Below, piece by piece: positions 49,920 to 61,180 of a DNA stretch of 64,000 nt. The notes under the pieces are model-generated. The model did not search any database and had not been told where the DNA came from. It saw only the letters and a list, made by a program, of their open reading frames with translations. The DNA comes from Aculops lycopersici (taxonomy: Eukaryota > Arthropoda > Arachnida > Trombidiformes > Eriophyidae): the NCBI GenBank assembly GCA_015350385.1, contig WNKI01000001.1, positions 786,496 to 850,495 of the forward strand. Direction: 5' to 3'. Position 1 is the stretch's first letter, and each line of letters starts with the position of its first letter. Made by a program: the position numbers and the translations under genes.

Positions 49920-52907
49920 ATGTCGAAGAAAAGAAAGAAGGTTGGATTAGAGGCTTTCATCCTCGACGAGGCCGAAGTCGATGATGATGCCGTTGAAGAT
50001 GAGGATTATGGATCGGATGAGGACTTTGGTGACCTCATTGATCGGGATAAGCGATCTGAGCTCGATGCTGCAAGGGCTGCAGCTAATCAGAATGAAATGT
50101 CTAAAAATCGTCAGTTGCATATGGACTGGGAGAATAAGGATGCCGATGAAATTGAAGAATATTATCGCAAGAAATATGCAGATCAGTCGGCCCGGGAGGG
50201 TGTGTTCCATGGGCATAAAGACTCCGATGAACTCAATGAGGAGATTACTCAGGCTGCTCTGATGCCCACTGTCAAAGATCCAAATTTGTGGATGGTCAAG
50301 TGTCAAATTGGTTGCGAGAAGCAAGCAGCCCTTCAACTTATGAGAAAGTTCATTGCCTATGAGAACATGAAAGAGGATCCAGGGCCTCTTCAAATCAAGT
50401 CTGTCGTGGCTTTGGATGCCGTTAAAGGTTATATTTATGTTGAGGCTTACAAGCAAACTCATGTTAAGCAGGCAATTGATGGTATCAATAATCTTCGAAT
50501 CGGTTTGCACAAACAGACCATGGTGCCAATCAATGAAATGACGGATGTTCTCCGTGTTATCAAGGAGCAGCCTAGACTGAAACGTGACCAATTTGTTCGC
50601 ATAAAGAGAACCATCTACAAAAACGACTTGGCTCAAGTTGACTACGTTGACGAATCATCAAATACTGTTTGCGTTAGGTTGAAGCCACGAATTGACTATA
50701 CGAAGATGAGAGGTCAAATGCGAAGTTCTGCCGATAAGGAGTCCAACAAAAGACCCAGAGGCAAGAGGCCCGCGCCGAAACTGTTCGATCCGGATGCCAT
50801 CAGAGCTATAGGTGGTGATTTCCACAAGGACGGTGACTTTGAAATCTTCGAAGGCCAACGTTATCGTCGAGGCTTCCTGTACAAACAATTTCCTCTCGAT
50901 GCCATCATAATAGATGGCGTGAAGCCAACCCTACAAGAATTAGAGAGCACCGAAGATCGCGGTCTTGATACAGCAGAACTACAACTTGGTGCAGAGAAGG
51001 AGACGAAATTTGCGCCTGGCGACAAAGTCGAGGTTACAGAAGGAGATCTGAGGTTCTTGTGCGGTAAAGTCACAGCTATTGATGGACAACGTGTTACTGT
51101 AATGCCCAAGCACGAAATGCTGAAAGACCCCCTAGACTTTCAAGCGTCGGAGTTGAGAAAGATCTTCCACGAGGGTGACCACGTCAAGGTTATCGACGGC
51201 CGTTATGAAGGTGACACTGGAACAGTCGTAACCACTGACGAGAAAAATGCCATCTTGCTGAGTGACTTGTCCAATGATGAAATCAAAGTGTTGCAACGCG
51301 ACTTACAGCTTTGTCCAGATAGAGCGACTGGAGTAGATTCACTAGGTCACTTCAATTATGGAGACTTGGTATCACTTGATCCTCAAACAGTTGGAGTTAT
51401 CGTTCGACTTGAAAAAGAGAGCCTTCAAATATTGACCCAAAACGGACAAGTCCGACCCTACAAGTCTCAAGCCGTAACGAAGAAGAGTGAATCAAATAAA
51501 AAGGCAGTAGCCTTAGATAAGGACAACAATCCAATGCAAGTTAAGGATCAAGTCACTGTTGCTGACGGACCACATCGAGGTAAGACTGCAGATATAAAAC
51601 ACATATACCGAAGTTGGGTATTCTTGCATTCTAGAGCTGTGATGGAAAATGGTGGAATGTTTGTTTGTAAAGCTAGACTTCTACAAGTTGTCGGATCTAC
51701 AGCGAATAGAAGCTTGACAACTGGCTTTGCGGCACCAAATATGAACGCGGGCTTCATGTCACCCAGGATTCAATCTCCTCATCACCCCAGTGCAAATAGA
51801 AATGACCCTGGCGGTAATAGTATTCCAGCTAATGCCTTTGGAGGTAGAGATAGACAATCGGCTGCACTCATTGGCAAGACTATTAGAATTGTCAAGGGTT
51901 CTTACAAGGGTCACATTGGTATAGTGAAGGATGCTATCCAAACCAACGCTAGAGTTGAGCTTCATTCGGACTGTAGAACAATCACAGTATCTATGCGTAA
52001 CATCAAATTGGCTGACGGTGGAACGATACCAGAATCTTCAATGGGTATGATATACTCGCAACGTCAAACACCAGCTTACACTGCAGCCACTCCATCACAC
52101 GGAGGCCGAACACCATCCCACGCCGGTCTACAGACTCCGATGCACGATGGTTCTCAGACGCCTATGCACAATACCGGCCAAACGCCAAGACCAGACTTCG
52201 ACATGGATGATGTTCCATCGCCCAAGCCACCTCCAAGTTACACTCCAGCAACACCGAGTTACCAGGCTCCAGAAACTCCCGATGCAGCTGGACCGTATAC
52301 CCCACAAACTCCAGGATTATACAGCGGAAATGACTTCAATGTCTACAGTCCGTACACTGCAAACTCGCCTGCGACTGGCCCTCAGTTTACAGGAGGTCAA
52401 TCGACAAGTGCAGCTGCCAGCTATGTTGCACCCTCGCCTGGCTTCAACGCCCCACCCTCTGTAACAGGATACAATGCTTATTCGGCGATGACACCTGGCC
52501 CAACATCAATGCTCTCGGTGCAGCCACAAACTCCAGGCGCTGGCCTCGAGGCAGTCCACGAGTGGCAAGTGCCCGACCTGGTTGTTAGCATCCACTCGCC
52601 AGGTGACTATGGAAATAAGAACTCGCTTGCCGGCCAGATAGGTTACATCACAAGTGTCTCAGGCAATGTGACAAACGTGTTCCTGCCTCAAGAGGATAGA
52701 TGTGTCAGTGTTCCAAGTCACGAACTGCGTCCAGTGAACCCAGTCAAGGCAGGCGACAAGTTCAGAGTTATCGACGGCGAGCTTCGTGATCAAATTGGTT
52801 CGATTATTAGTATTGACGGACCTGACAGTGTATGTAAGATTGAAGGCGGTTCAGCAACCATCCAGTTTCTTAAGAGAGTTAATCTGTGCAAGTTAAGACC
52901 AGATTAA
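49920..52907 (+). CDS. SUPT5H: Transcription elongation factor SPT5 (DSIF large subunit)
   Basis: A 995-residue single-exon protein. With SPT4 it forms DSIF, which binds RNA polymerase II, mediates promoter-proximal pausing and, once phosphorylated by P-TEFb, promotes elongation. An acidic N-terminus (residues 1-50) is shorter than in vertebrates. The NGN domain is at about 120-212 (LWMVKCQIGCEKQAALQLMRKF...GYIYVEAYKQTHVKQAI), followed by KOW modules (DQFVRIKRTIYKNDLAQV, GDKVEVTEGDLRFLCGKV, GDHVKVIDGRYEGDTGTV, QVTVADGPHRGKTADIKH, GKTIRIVKGSYKGHIGIV), then a proline/threonine-rich CTR (about 710-870) with degenerate TP repeats such as GGRTPSHAG, LQTPMHDGSQTPMHN and GQTP (CDK9 targets), and a last KOW pair to VNLCKLRPD. 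The whole chain is collinear with animal SPT5. Confidence 0.96.
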   Translation: MSKKRKKVGLEAFILDEAEVDDDAVEDEDYGSDEDFGDLIDRDKRSELDAARAAANQNEMSKNRQLHMDWENKDADEIEEYYRKKYADQSAREGVFHGHKDSDELNEEITQAALMPTVKDPNLWMVKCQIGCEKQAALQLMRKFIAYENMKEDPGPLQIKSVVALDAVKGYIYVEAYKQTHVKQAIDGINNLRIGLHKQTMVPINEMTDVLRVIKEQPRLKRDQFVRIKRTIYKNDLAQVDYVDESSNTVCVRLKPRIDYTKMRGQMRSSADKESNKRPRGKRPAPKLFDPDAIRAIGGDFHKDGDFEIFEGQRYRRGFLYKQFPLDAIIIDGVKPTLQELESTEDRGLDTAELQLGAEKETKFAPGDKVEVTEGDLRFLCGKVTAIDGQRVTVMPKHEMLKDPLDFQASELRKIFHEGDHVKVIDGRYEGDTGTVVTTDEKNAILLSDLSNDEIKVLQRDLQLCPDRATGVDSLGHFNYGDLVSLDPQTVGVIVRLEKESLQILTQNGQVRPYKSQAVTKKSESNKKAVALDKDNNPMQVKDQVTVADGPHRGKTADIKHIYRSWVFLHSRAVMENGGMFVCKARLLQVVGSTANRSLTTGFAAPNMNAGFMSPRIQSPHHPSANRNDPGGNSIPANAFGGRDRQSAALIGKTIRIVKGSYKGHIGIVKDAIQTNARVELHSDCRTITVSMRNIKLADGGTIPESSMGMIYSQRQTPAYTAATPSHGGRTPSHAGLQTPMHDGSQTPMHNTGQTPRPDFDMDDVPSPKPPPSYTPATPSYQAPETPDAAGPYTPQTPGLYSGNDFNVYSPYTANSPATGPQFTGGQSTSAAASYVAPSPGFNAPPSVTGYNAYSAMTPGPTSMLSVQPQTPGAGLEAVHEWQVPDLVVSIHSPGDYGNKNSLAGQIGYITSVSGNVTNVFLPQEDRCVSVPSHELRPVNPVKAGDKFRVIDGELRDQIGSIISIDGPDSVCKIEGGSATIQFLKRVNLCKLRPD

Positions 52908-53070
52908 ATTTAAAGACAAGATATCAAACAAAAAACTAGACTATTATATAGCATAGCACATCATACTAGGAAGGAAACTAAACCTTGGAACCCTGTAATA
53001 AACAACTGAATTCTTTGTTAGTCGACTCACCCAGTAACAATTCCCATCAATTCTCCTCTTTAATCTTCTC

Positions 53071-54453
53071 CTAATCGAGCCACTTAGAAACTCCTTTCCT
53101 CACGGCGACAATTTGCTCTGGCTCAACAGATGGTTGGAATTTAATCTGGTCGTAGAGATCCAGGTATTGGTCTTCATCGACCGTGCTGAATTTGAACTTG
53201 CTTACAAATCCATTCCTGAAGCACTCCTTCATTGGAGCGTCGCGAGACAAACGCAAATATCCATTCTCTCCCCACTTTGTACCCATGGAGTTCCTGATCA
53301 ACCAGTAGGGTACACCCTCTTGTCGACCATGACCAACAAGCAACATTCCGTGTCCGAAGTCCGGATTACAATTGTTACCTGGGTGCACTCCACGGTTGTA
53401 GCTCATGATATCAGTTGGAAGGCTGACTTCCATCAAGATTGGTTGCTCTTCCAGGATCTTTTCCCATTCCTCGCGATCAACCTTAACGCGAGTGAAGTCT
53501 ATTGGTTTAACCCGAATATCTCCCTCATATTTCTTTGGACATTTACCCTCCACGCCCTTGTAAGGGTAGTCCTCTTCCAAGAAGAGGCCGAAGTTTGCAC
53601 TGAACTTTTTAGCTATAGGCAGATGACCTGCGTAACATCCCTCAAGCTGGACTTTCTGACCACAATCGACAATGTGCTGCTCACTAAAGTCAATCTTCTT
53701 TACAGTTTGCATACAGTAATGCCACTCAATTAATGATATCCAACTAAATGCGTAACAAGCGCCACAATTTCTCTGGTTCTTAATCTCGCCAGTACAATTC
53801 CTGAGGTCAGAGTCAATGTGTGTAATTTTAGTTGGATCCGGTTGCTGATCCAATGGGAAGTTGGGCACCTCAAAGTGCTTTTCGTTGCGAATGGCACGTT
53901 GGAACCATAGGCCAAACTTGCCGCTAGTCTCAACAGTAGGCCCTCTAACTTGACCGTCTTGAGAGACCTCAGGTAGATTGGCCTCATTCTCGCGCTTCAA
54001 TTGACCCATGAAATCATTCTGCTCCTGTTTAGTTCTGTCAGCAGTAAATGGCGATTGAACAATAAAATAGGTGGTCTTGCCAGAGAGACTAGCTAAGTTG
54101 TGCAATCCAATGGCCAGGGAATTTCCGTTGAACATCAACCTTCTATTGACAAACCCGGTCAATTTGGCATTGGATTCCTCTCGGCGGGGAAAGAGAAACT
54201 GAAACTCCTCGTAGGATAGTATCTTAGCCGGTGCACCTAAATTCAACTTGGCCCCTCTGATCACCTGTTGCTGCTCCGCTGCCTCTCTTACCAGCATACC
54301 AATTAAAGAGGCAGAGGCCAATATCAAGAGTATCATCGACACCGGCGCCGTGTACTTGTCCTCAAACAGTTGGTACTCGCCCACACTCTTCGACGAGTCT
54401 CTGCGATGAGACGCCATCTTACGATTGCCTGAAATTTGCTTAGTCTTTGCCAT
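53071..54453 (-). CDS. Membrane-anchored papain-like (C1A) cysteine protease
   Basis: A 460-residue protein starting at the ATG at 54451-54453 (MAKTKQISG); the frame upstream lacks an ATG. The C1A catalytic domain is at about 215-430: the active-site segment is NQRNCGACYAFSW with nucleophile Cys about 233, an oxyanion Gln just before, the His in FGHGMLLVGHG, and the Asn in PYWLIRNSMGTKWGENGYLRLSRD. The usual Trp after the nucleophile (CGSCW) is Tyr. Instead of a signal peptide there is a basic cytoplasmic-looking N-terminus and one hydrophobic helix at about 37-55 (APVSMILLILASASLIGM), predicting a type II membrane protein with a lumen- or outside-facing protease and a propeptide-like region between. 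A short tail follows the domain. Closest groups are cathepsin L/F-like enzymes; I cannot place it more finely. Confidence 0.87.
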   Translation of the reverse strand: MAKTKQISGNRKMASHRRDSSKSVGEYQLFEDKYTAPVSMILLILASASLIGMLVREAAEQQQVIRGAKLNLGAPAKILSYEEFQFLFPRREESNAKLTGFVNRRLMFNGNSLAIGLHNLASLSGKTTYFIVQSPFTADRTKQEQNDFMGQLKRENEANLPEVSQDGQVRGPTVETSGKFGLWFQRAIRNEKHFEVPNFPLDQQPDPTKITHIDSDLRNCTGEIKNQRNCGACYAFSWISLIEWHYCMQTVKKIDFSEQHIVDCGQKVQLEGCYAGHLPIAKKFSANFGLFLEEDYPYKGVEGKCPKKYEGDIRVKPIDFTRVKVDREEWEKILEEQPILMEVSLPTDIMSYNRGVHPGNNCNPDFGHGMLLVGHGRQEGVPYWLIRNSMGTKWGENGYLRLSRDAPMKECFRNGFVSKFKFSTVDEDQYLDLYDQIKFQPSVEPEQIVAVRKGVSKWLD

Positions 54454-54887
54454 TTCTTCAATGTTGGCAGCAATGGAGTGGCGCAAGAGTTTGGATGCGT
54501 TCGCGTTAATAATCAATTACAGACTATTTAGCAAATAAACAATCACTTCACCTTTCGTTATGATTTCAGGACTCTCTTTTCGTTCTTGTATTTTTACTAA
54601 AACGCGTCAAAATTGTGATAAGCTTGTCCCCAACGACGAGACCACGAGAAAGTGACTACTATTATTAGAAGCGTCTATGTAGGCGATCCAAATGCACCGC
54701 TAGGTAGGAAACAGGGGAAAGTCTACATCAGAACCACGAGGGTTCAAAGTGAAACAAAACACGTACACTGCGAATCAAGAGACGCGAGGGGAAGATGCGG
54801 CCAAGAGACTTCTTGTCTGATTCAGCAAAGGAAACCATCTAGAAGGGTGTTTACCTTCAGCAGATATAACACTAAGCAGGATTCAAT

Positions 54888-56605
54888 TTAAATTTTCAAA
54901 CTCTTCTCATACCATTCCAATGAGCGCTTGTGTGCCTCCTCCGGCGAGTAAAGCGGCGAATAATTCAACCTTAAACTGGCCTTAGTGCGATTTAAGAACG
55001 CCGACATGGCCATAAACCCTAATATTTGTGGGGTAATTGCGTCATACCATCTCCTTGGCTCCCAAGCGTCGTAGTCGTAATCGTCGTTGTTTACATAAGA
55101 TGATTCTTTGGAAGATTTCTTGGCTGTTAAAGCCGAAGTCGACACTTGAGCCTCGCGGTTGGCTTGGTGCGGTTGCTGACCACTTGTTGATGCGCTCGGT
55201 TGTTGTTGTCGCTTATCTCTTTCTATTGCCTCCTCAAGTCGACCCTTTTTCTTGGTATACAATCCAAAGACATCCAGCAGGGCGAGTAGGCGTCGAAACC
55301 AGAGGAGCGAAATGAGCAACAGGAAAAGCGGAAGAAATGGATAGCTGTTTTCGCTTAGGCGCATGCCTTTAGATTGCAAAAATGGTTCCAAGAAATCGAA
55401 TGAATCGCAAATGGCTGTCTCGTCGGTGATGTGGAATTCTGCAAATGTTTGTTAAGTTGAGTTGAAACGAGACGCATTATTAGTTAACTTTGTTAGTTTG
55501 TTGTCAGATTGGCAACTCGAAAGGTCGATTAACGATGAGCAAGAGCTTTGAGTTGTTACTCTTTGTTTCTTATACAACATTTGAGTTACTGAGACATGAA
55601 CTCCAAGAGAATCCAAAGTTTACCTGCAAAACTTCGCAAAAGTTAATTAAGATGTCGAGATTGTTTCATAAAATTTTTTTACTAACCTTCACCGGAAATC
55701 TGATGATCATAATCCATTCGCTTCTTTGCTTGAATCAATGACCATGCTGCGTTCCCAACATATATCGGCTGCTGCTTGATCCAAATATTTGAGAGCCTCC
55801 GTAATTTACCGTTGAAATATCGCTTCGTGACTTTCAAAATTCGGCTCACATAGTACTTGTCATACTCGCCATAAATTGCAGGGAAGCGTACTATTATGGC
55901 GTTCAGTGAGTCTCGCGGATTTCTGTTGCCTCGGTTGATAATACCTTCACAACCACCTGTAGCTGGTTGCATGTCTTCACGATGGTCTTCATAGTCTCGC
56001 TTCCGATTGCAAATTCCATCTTTAAATGGCAAATTTTGTAATTTATTGTTGCTATACTGTTTCACTCGCTCCTCGGCTGCCTTCTTGGATGTGGCACTAG
56101 CGCCGAATAGGTAATATCTATTTTCAGGTAACGTGTTTTCTGTAGCAAAGTAGATTGTATCTAAGCTTGTGTAGATTTCAAATGAACTCACATGAATGAA
56201 CTTGTAGACACCCAAGCGGATGGATGCCTTAAGCAGATTTTCAGTTCCATGCACATTCACCGACTCCAACTCTTCTACATTTTGCTCTGACTTTTCTGTC
56301 CAAATATCCACTTTTGCTGCCAAATGAATGACGCAATCAGCTTTGTCTAATATCCGCTCAACCAAATTAATATCTCTAATGTCTCCCTGAATCCACTTGA
56401 CTTTCTTCGTGTTATTTGAATTTGAATTGTTGTATTCGCGTAAGTCCTTGTCTATCGATTCCTTCATCGATTGTACGGGTTCACGTAAGTCTAGACACCG
56501 AACTTCTTTAACTGTATCATCTTTGCTGAGCAATCTGATCGTGTGGTAGCCTAGGAAACCCGCGGCACCGGTAACAACCACCACTTCTCTTCTTTGCGCA
56601 TCCAT
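54888..56605 (-). CDS. 3-beta-HSD/SDR42E-like NAD(P) dehydrogenase (two exons)
   Basis: Extended short-chain dehydrogenase of the 3-beta-hydroxysteroid dehydrogenase/isomerase family, which oxidises 3-beta-hydroxysteroids or related sterols at the ER. Exon 1 is 56605-55687, intron 55686-55439 (248 nt, GTTAGT...TTTGCAG), exon 2 is 55438-54888; the split codon G|AA keeps frame (QISGE|EFHITDET), giving 489 residues. An upstream ATG at 56713 would add a hydrophobic leader. The NAD motif VVVTGAAGFLGYHTIRLL and DCVIHLAAKVDIW, VNVHGTENLLKA are clear. In exon 2, YISD-like FHITDET, a membrane helix SYPFLPLFLLLISLLWF, and YSPLYSPEEAHKRSLEWYEKSL match the family end. Oddities: the catalytic YxxxK appears as SATSK, with Ser in place of Tyr, and both halves carry long polar inserts (Asn/Ser and Gln-rich). 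Confidence 0.8.
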
Positions 56606-57680
56606 CTTGTGTTTTTTATATTGAAATTGCCTTGTATTCAGTTTTAAGAAAAATGCAACTAAAACTAGCCTCCCAGTATGTATTGAATGAATAAACCGAA
56701 TGGTATTTAGCATCAGAGCTGGACGAGAAAAACTCAACAACCATTGACCAACACGTCGCAGTGGGAAGTTGACGACTTGGTGCTAGATTGTGGCTAAAGC
56801 TGCCTGTAGAAACTGGTAGCCAACTCGAGCTTGCTAGCTCCTTTTAAGGTCAGTGGTTGTTTAATGGAAAAGAAAAGGAAAGGCAATTGACGTTTTTCCA
56901 GCGTACAGCCTCAAGAGCAACAAAGCCTGAACAAAATCTAAAGACAAACAAGAGAAAGTTTTCTAGCTTAGCGGAGGTTGCCGCTGCTCACTACTACCTG
57001 TTGCCATTGCCGTTGTTTCAAGTTTAACAATCACATCAATTCACACAAAGCTCCACCCGTGAAATACCGGCAAGCTCGTGAAAACAACTTGTTGCTCGCG
57101 TTGCTTGGCCGCCAACTTTAAGTTCAGACATCCTGTGTCGCCCAGTCGAACGCTTGGCTGCAAAGACGAAGGCGACTGCAAAAAGTGGTCACCTGTACTT
57201 ATGCGCAATGCGCGCCAGGCTAACGAGCAACGACAACTTTGCCATACCTCACTGGATCCTGCCTGTAGTTCCTTCAAGTTTTTAAAGATACGGACAAAAC
57301 AAACGAACCCATTGGTCAGTTGTCATTGAGGCGGCAGCTAAAGCGGTAACGAGTCTGCTGCGCACTGAGCCGCCACTTAAGCTAGCCAAAGGAAATTGCT
57401 AGCTTAGCGGTTGTATTTAGGTGGTGCCACGATTCTACGCCCATTCAGTCTGTCAGCTTGTGTAATTGTCTCTCAAACTGTTGGTCTCCTGGTACAAGTG
57501 GCTATTGGTCCCGTCGTTTTCAGTTATCCGCCCATTTGACTAGCAAGCCTTTTCAACAAGTGGCCGCGGCAACTTGTTGCTGTTTTCTTGTTCCTTTTGC
57601 TGGAATCAAATGACCTAATCGTAAGGTAGAGATGCCACTTTGAACTATTTGACTCGAAGCGAGTGGCGCCGTTAAGGCGA

Positions 57681-57710
57681 AAGTCGTGAGCAACTCGAAG
57701 CTCACGACTT
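57681..57710. other. Perfect 11-bp hairpin
   Basis: AAGTCGTGAGC at 57681-57691 and its exact reverse complement at 57700-57710 flank an 8-nt loop. It lies in non-coding DNA; function unknown. Confidence 0.6.
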
Positions 57711-58414
57711 GAAAGGGAAAGTGGCAAGTCTTTCGAACTTGTTGTTCGCCTGTTCATGCTGTCGTTGTTATTTGGTTGCAGTGGCGATTGGATTTGGAGA
57801 AAGAAAGGGAATCCCAGTTGTAGTGTGTTCAAATTTGTGGAAAATGAATTTGCAATTTCATCTTCCTCTCCTCCATCTTCTCATTATTATTACTATTATT
57901 TTCATTTATCTCCATGTCTCGGCATCTGGATTCGATTGAACTCTTGCCTCAGCAAGCTAAGTGAGGAAATCAATGGAGCAGCACAATAATCACAGCAAGT
58001 AGTCAAGCCTGCAACCAAACCACCGATAAGTATCAAATGCGAGCTTAGCGGGCGTCCACTAATATCCTGTCATTTCGCAGATGCCAAACTGGCGGCGGAT
58101 AATCTCTGGTTGTCAGATTGTGTTATCCGAATGTGTTTGCCCGCTTGACGGGCGAGCGCAACGATTGTGGCAGGCCAGAGGTCGCATCCGAAGACTTGGG
58201 AATTCTCCCTCTTTACCAATCTCTCATTGTGGCAAGATCGCCAGTTTCGATGACAAGCAAATGGCGAGTCTCGGTGGTGAAGTTACAGTTGTCCTTCTAT
58301 TCGGTCAGTTGGCTAGTGGAATCATCACTTTCATCTTTCTTATCCGGTCAGTTTTCCTTTGAACGAACGACGAATGATCAAATGAGGAAAGACAACAAGT
58401 GGTTGCTCAATTCT

Positions 58415-58450
58415 GTAGCTCTATCTCATCCATCGGTGAGATAAAGCTAC
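58415..58450. other. 14-bp hairpin with one mismatch
   Basis: GTAGCTCTATCTCA (58415-58428) pairs with TGAGATAAAGCTAC (58437-58450) except at one position, with an 8-nt loop. Non-coding; function unknown. Confidence 0.6.
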
Positions 58451-59890
58451 CGTTTCTCGGCCGAAAGCTCGCAGCTGCTATCGAGGGAGAGAGAGCGTTC
58501 AGATTCACTTAATTGGAAATTTTAATTGATTGAGTCTCCATTTGGTAGCTGACTCCAGCAGAAGGCTTGCCAAAACTAAGTGATGAAGGCAACTAACTAA
58601 CTTGAGTGAGTCATTTGTTGCAAGTTGCAATCACCACTAGCGGCCGTAGTCTGCAAACAAAGGCAGTGGACTGTTTGTCTCTTTTACCATTGATGCCAAG
58701 AACAGAAAAAGCACATCTAGGTGATCCCATAAGACGAAGTGAAACTATGGGATAGTGAGCTGACCTACGTGTCTCTAGTTAGCTAGTTGGGCAAGAATAC
58801 TAATCCATTGAGTGAAGTAGACATTTTAGTCGGTTGGTCGATTGGTCGTTTGGTCGTTCGGTCAGTCAGTTCGATAATAATAATGAGAATACGCATTAAT
58901 AATTCTCAGGATGCGCAAGAAGGGAAGAGAGAGCAACAAGTCGGCCGAATCGTTCACTGGACTCGACGCCAACTGAACTGGACTCCACTCGGCTGATTGC
59001 TGCACCAGATGGAGCGTAACCAATTAGTATCGCCGATTTCAACTTCCACTCGTTCACCTGGCCACCAGCTACAAGCTACCTGTTCCAGTTAATTCAACTT
59101 AGGATCCGAGGCGACCGGGAACCGAGCGATCGGCCAGCCAGCAGCAGTCGCTGCTGCTGGCGGGCCGGCTGCAGGTAGATCAACAGGTAGGCCAAACGGG
59201 CGACTGCCTCTATATATATATATGGCTTGTTGAATTGGATGGCTGCAAAGGATGCCACAGACAAGCGAATCAACTCTCCCTCGAAAGCCAACTAGATGGA
59301 GATGCTTGCGGTTATCTTTCGGCTAGCAAGCGAGAGTTTAAACTTTTCAGGTTCGAGTTGGCTGGCTGGCTCCAGTCGAGTGGGAAGAGAAAGGGGAAGA
59401 CGAGGATTCGGAGTTTCCAGTGCTCATGAGAGGCAAAGAGAGGCAGCAACAGCAGCTTGTTTGCACTCTACACTCTGACCAACGGCTACAAGTAACGAGA
59501 GTTTTCAGCTTCAGTTTCGGGTTAAATCCCGAAACATCGAAGACAACTAGCCGAGCCTTTGCCTCTCTAGACGACTACAGAGCCCTCAGTAACGGCCGTT
59601 GCTTTGGCTGTGGAATCCGAATCGTGCGCCGAATGTCGGCAGTGAGCGAGAGAGAAAGAGAGGGAGAGAAAGAGAAAGCTAACGGTTCAAGATACGTTTG
59701 CCTTGGATTCGATAGACAACAGGTTAGTTGGTTAGTTCAAGTGGCTGGACGGTAACTCAAGAATTAAGAAGCTCGAGAGCGAGACCAAATCACCTTCATC
59801 ATTTTTATCCGCTCTGCTCTCAATGGCCGCCACTCACAACAGCTATGGCCAACAAGCAAGTGGCTAGTCGAAGGCTCGGAGGTAAGCTCG

Positions 59891-59922
59891 CTCGCTCGCT
59901 TGCTCGATGGCAAGCGAGCGAG
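59891..59922. other. Perfect 13-bp GC-rich hairpin
   Basis: CTCGCTCGCTTGC (59891-59903) and GCAAGCGAGCGAG (59910-59922) are exact reverse complements around a 6-nt loop. It is part of a GAGCGAG-rich area, so it may have arisen from simple repeats. Confidence 0.6.
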
Positions 59923-61157
59923 TGGAAGCTAACGGAGGCGGCCATCAATGATTCCATTGCAGACTTATTAAGGCTCATTCCAAGTTGAGCTTACTGTTCT
60001 ATGGATGTTGAAGCCGCCAACATCTCCAAACTAACAGGAGCTTACTAGTGTTTCCAAGCGCGCGAATTTGTATGAGTCAAAATGGAATAGAATTGAGTTG
60101 CGGGATAAAATCCACAGGTGAGCTCGCGAGTTAGTGAGCTATTTGCTGCGGCATCAGTTTGATCCAGTGAGAAGATGGCGGAGGTAAAGGCGAGCTGCCC
60201 GCTTGGTGGCTAATCGCCGAACGCTTTTTGGCCAACCGAACGATTGGCGGATGGCAACAAGTGGTGGACTCGTAGGATCACCTAGGCAACCGATTGTACT
60301 GTAGCCAGCCAATGAAGGTAAAAACTCTATTACCGAATTGAGTTGAGCAAAAAAATCTTATTTAGTCCAATTCTCTATCCAGTCTCTTTACTTTCCCATT
60401 GAGTTTTATGCCAACCATAAGTACAGTGAGCTAAGAGTCTCGATTCTGAGACAAACAAACAGCTTATCGGTTCGAGTTTCGTCAAGAGGGAGTTATCGAC
60501 TTTCGTTCTGCCTTTGCGCTTGTTGATGGTGATCATGACGTTGCAAGATTAAATGCATATGAGAGCGTTCACTTAACTCTAGTTTAGTTCACCTCACTTT
60601 AACTCCAAATCAAACGACTTAGTCCGGAGCAACAGGAAACAAAAGAACTCACTAGTTAGCTAGCTAACCAAATAACCATTTCACTTGTTCGCTCGGTGCT
60701 CAGCAAGTTGATGAGTCACAGAAGTGGCAGAGGCAGCAGCAGCAGCATCTCACCTGAAAGTTTACCTGCGAGTGCATCGCGTTCGTGTAAGTCAGCCGTC
60801 AGTAGTTGGGTTCTCACACTGAATGTTTAATTAGCCGCCACTCTGCCATCACTAGCACTACACCGCCACCAAGACCGACGGGTTCACAAATACTGCGCGC
60901 TTTATGGATTTCTAAACGAACGAATGAGGGAATAAATGAATGAATGGGTTGAAGTGCAATATTTTTATTTCGAGAAGTTTGGTGGACTCCCGCAGCGTCA
61001 GCTAGCAACCACTTGGTTGGCTATAAGCTCGCAGATTCATTTGTATCAGTTTTGTTTTTTGTTCATCCTTTTATATCTCTTGCTCTTTTCTCCTCTTCCG
61101 CCAAGCGATTATTAATGCGCGCAGCTACTTTTCTTTTCTCCGTCATCAATTGCAATA

Positions 61158-61180
61158 AAGCTAGCTAGCTAGCTAGCTAG
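61158..61180. repeat. (GCTA)n microsatellite
   Basis: About six tandem copies of the self-complementary tetramer GCTA. No coding context. Confidence 0.8.

Noticed and set aside
54652..54891. 79-codon frame between the protease and the HSD-like gene
   Set aside because: It begins at GTG and has no recognised motif; more likely promoter or leader of the protease gene.
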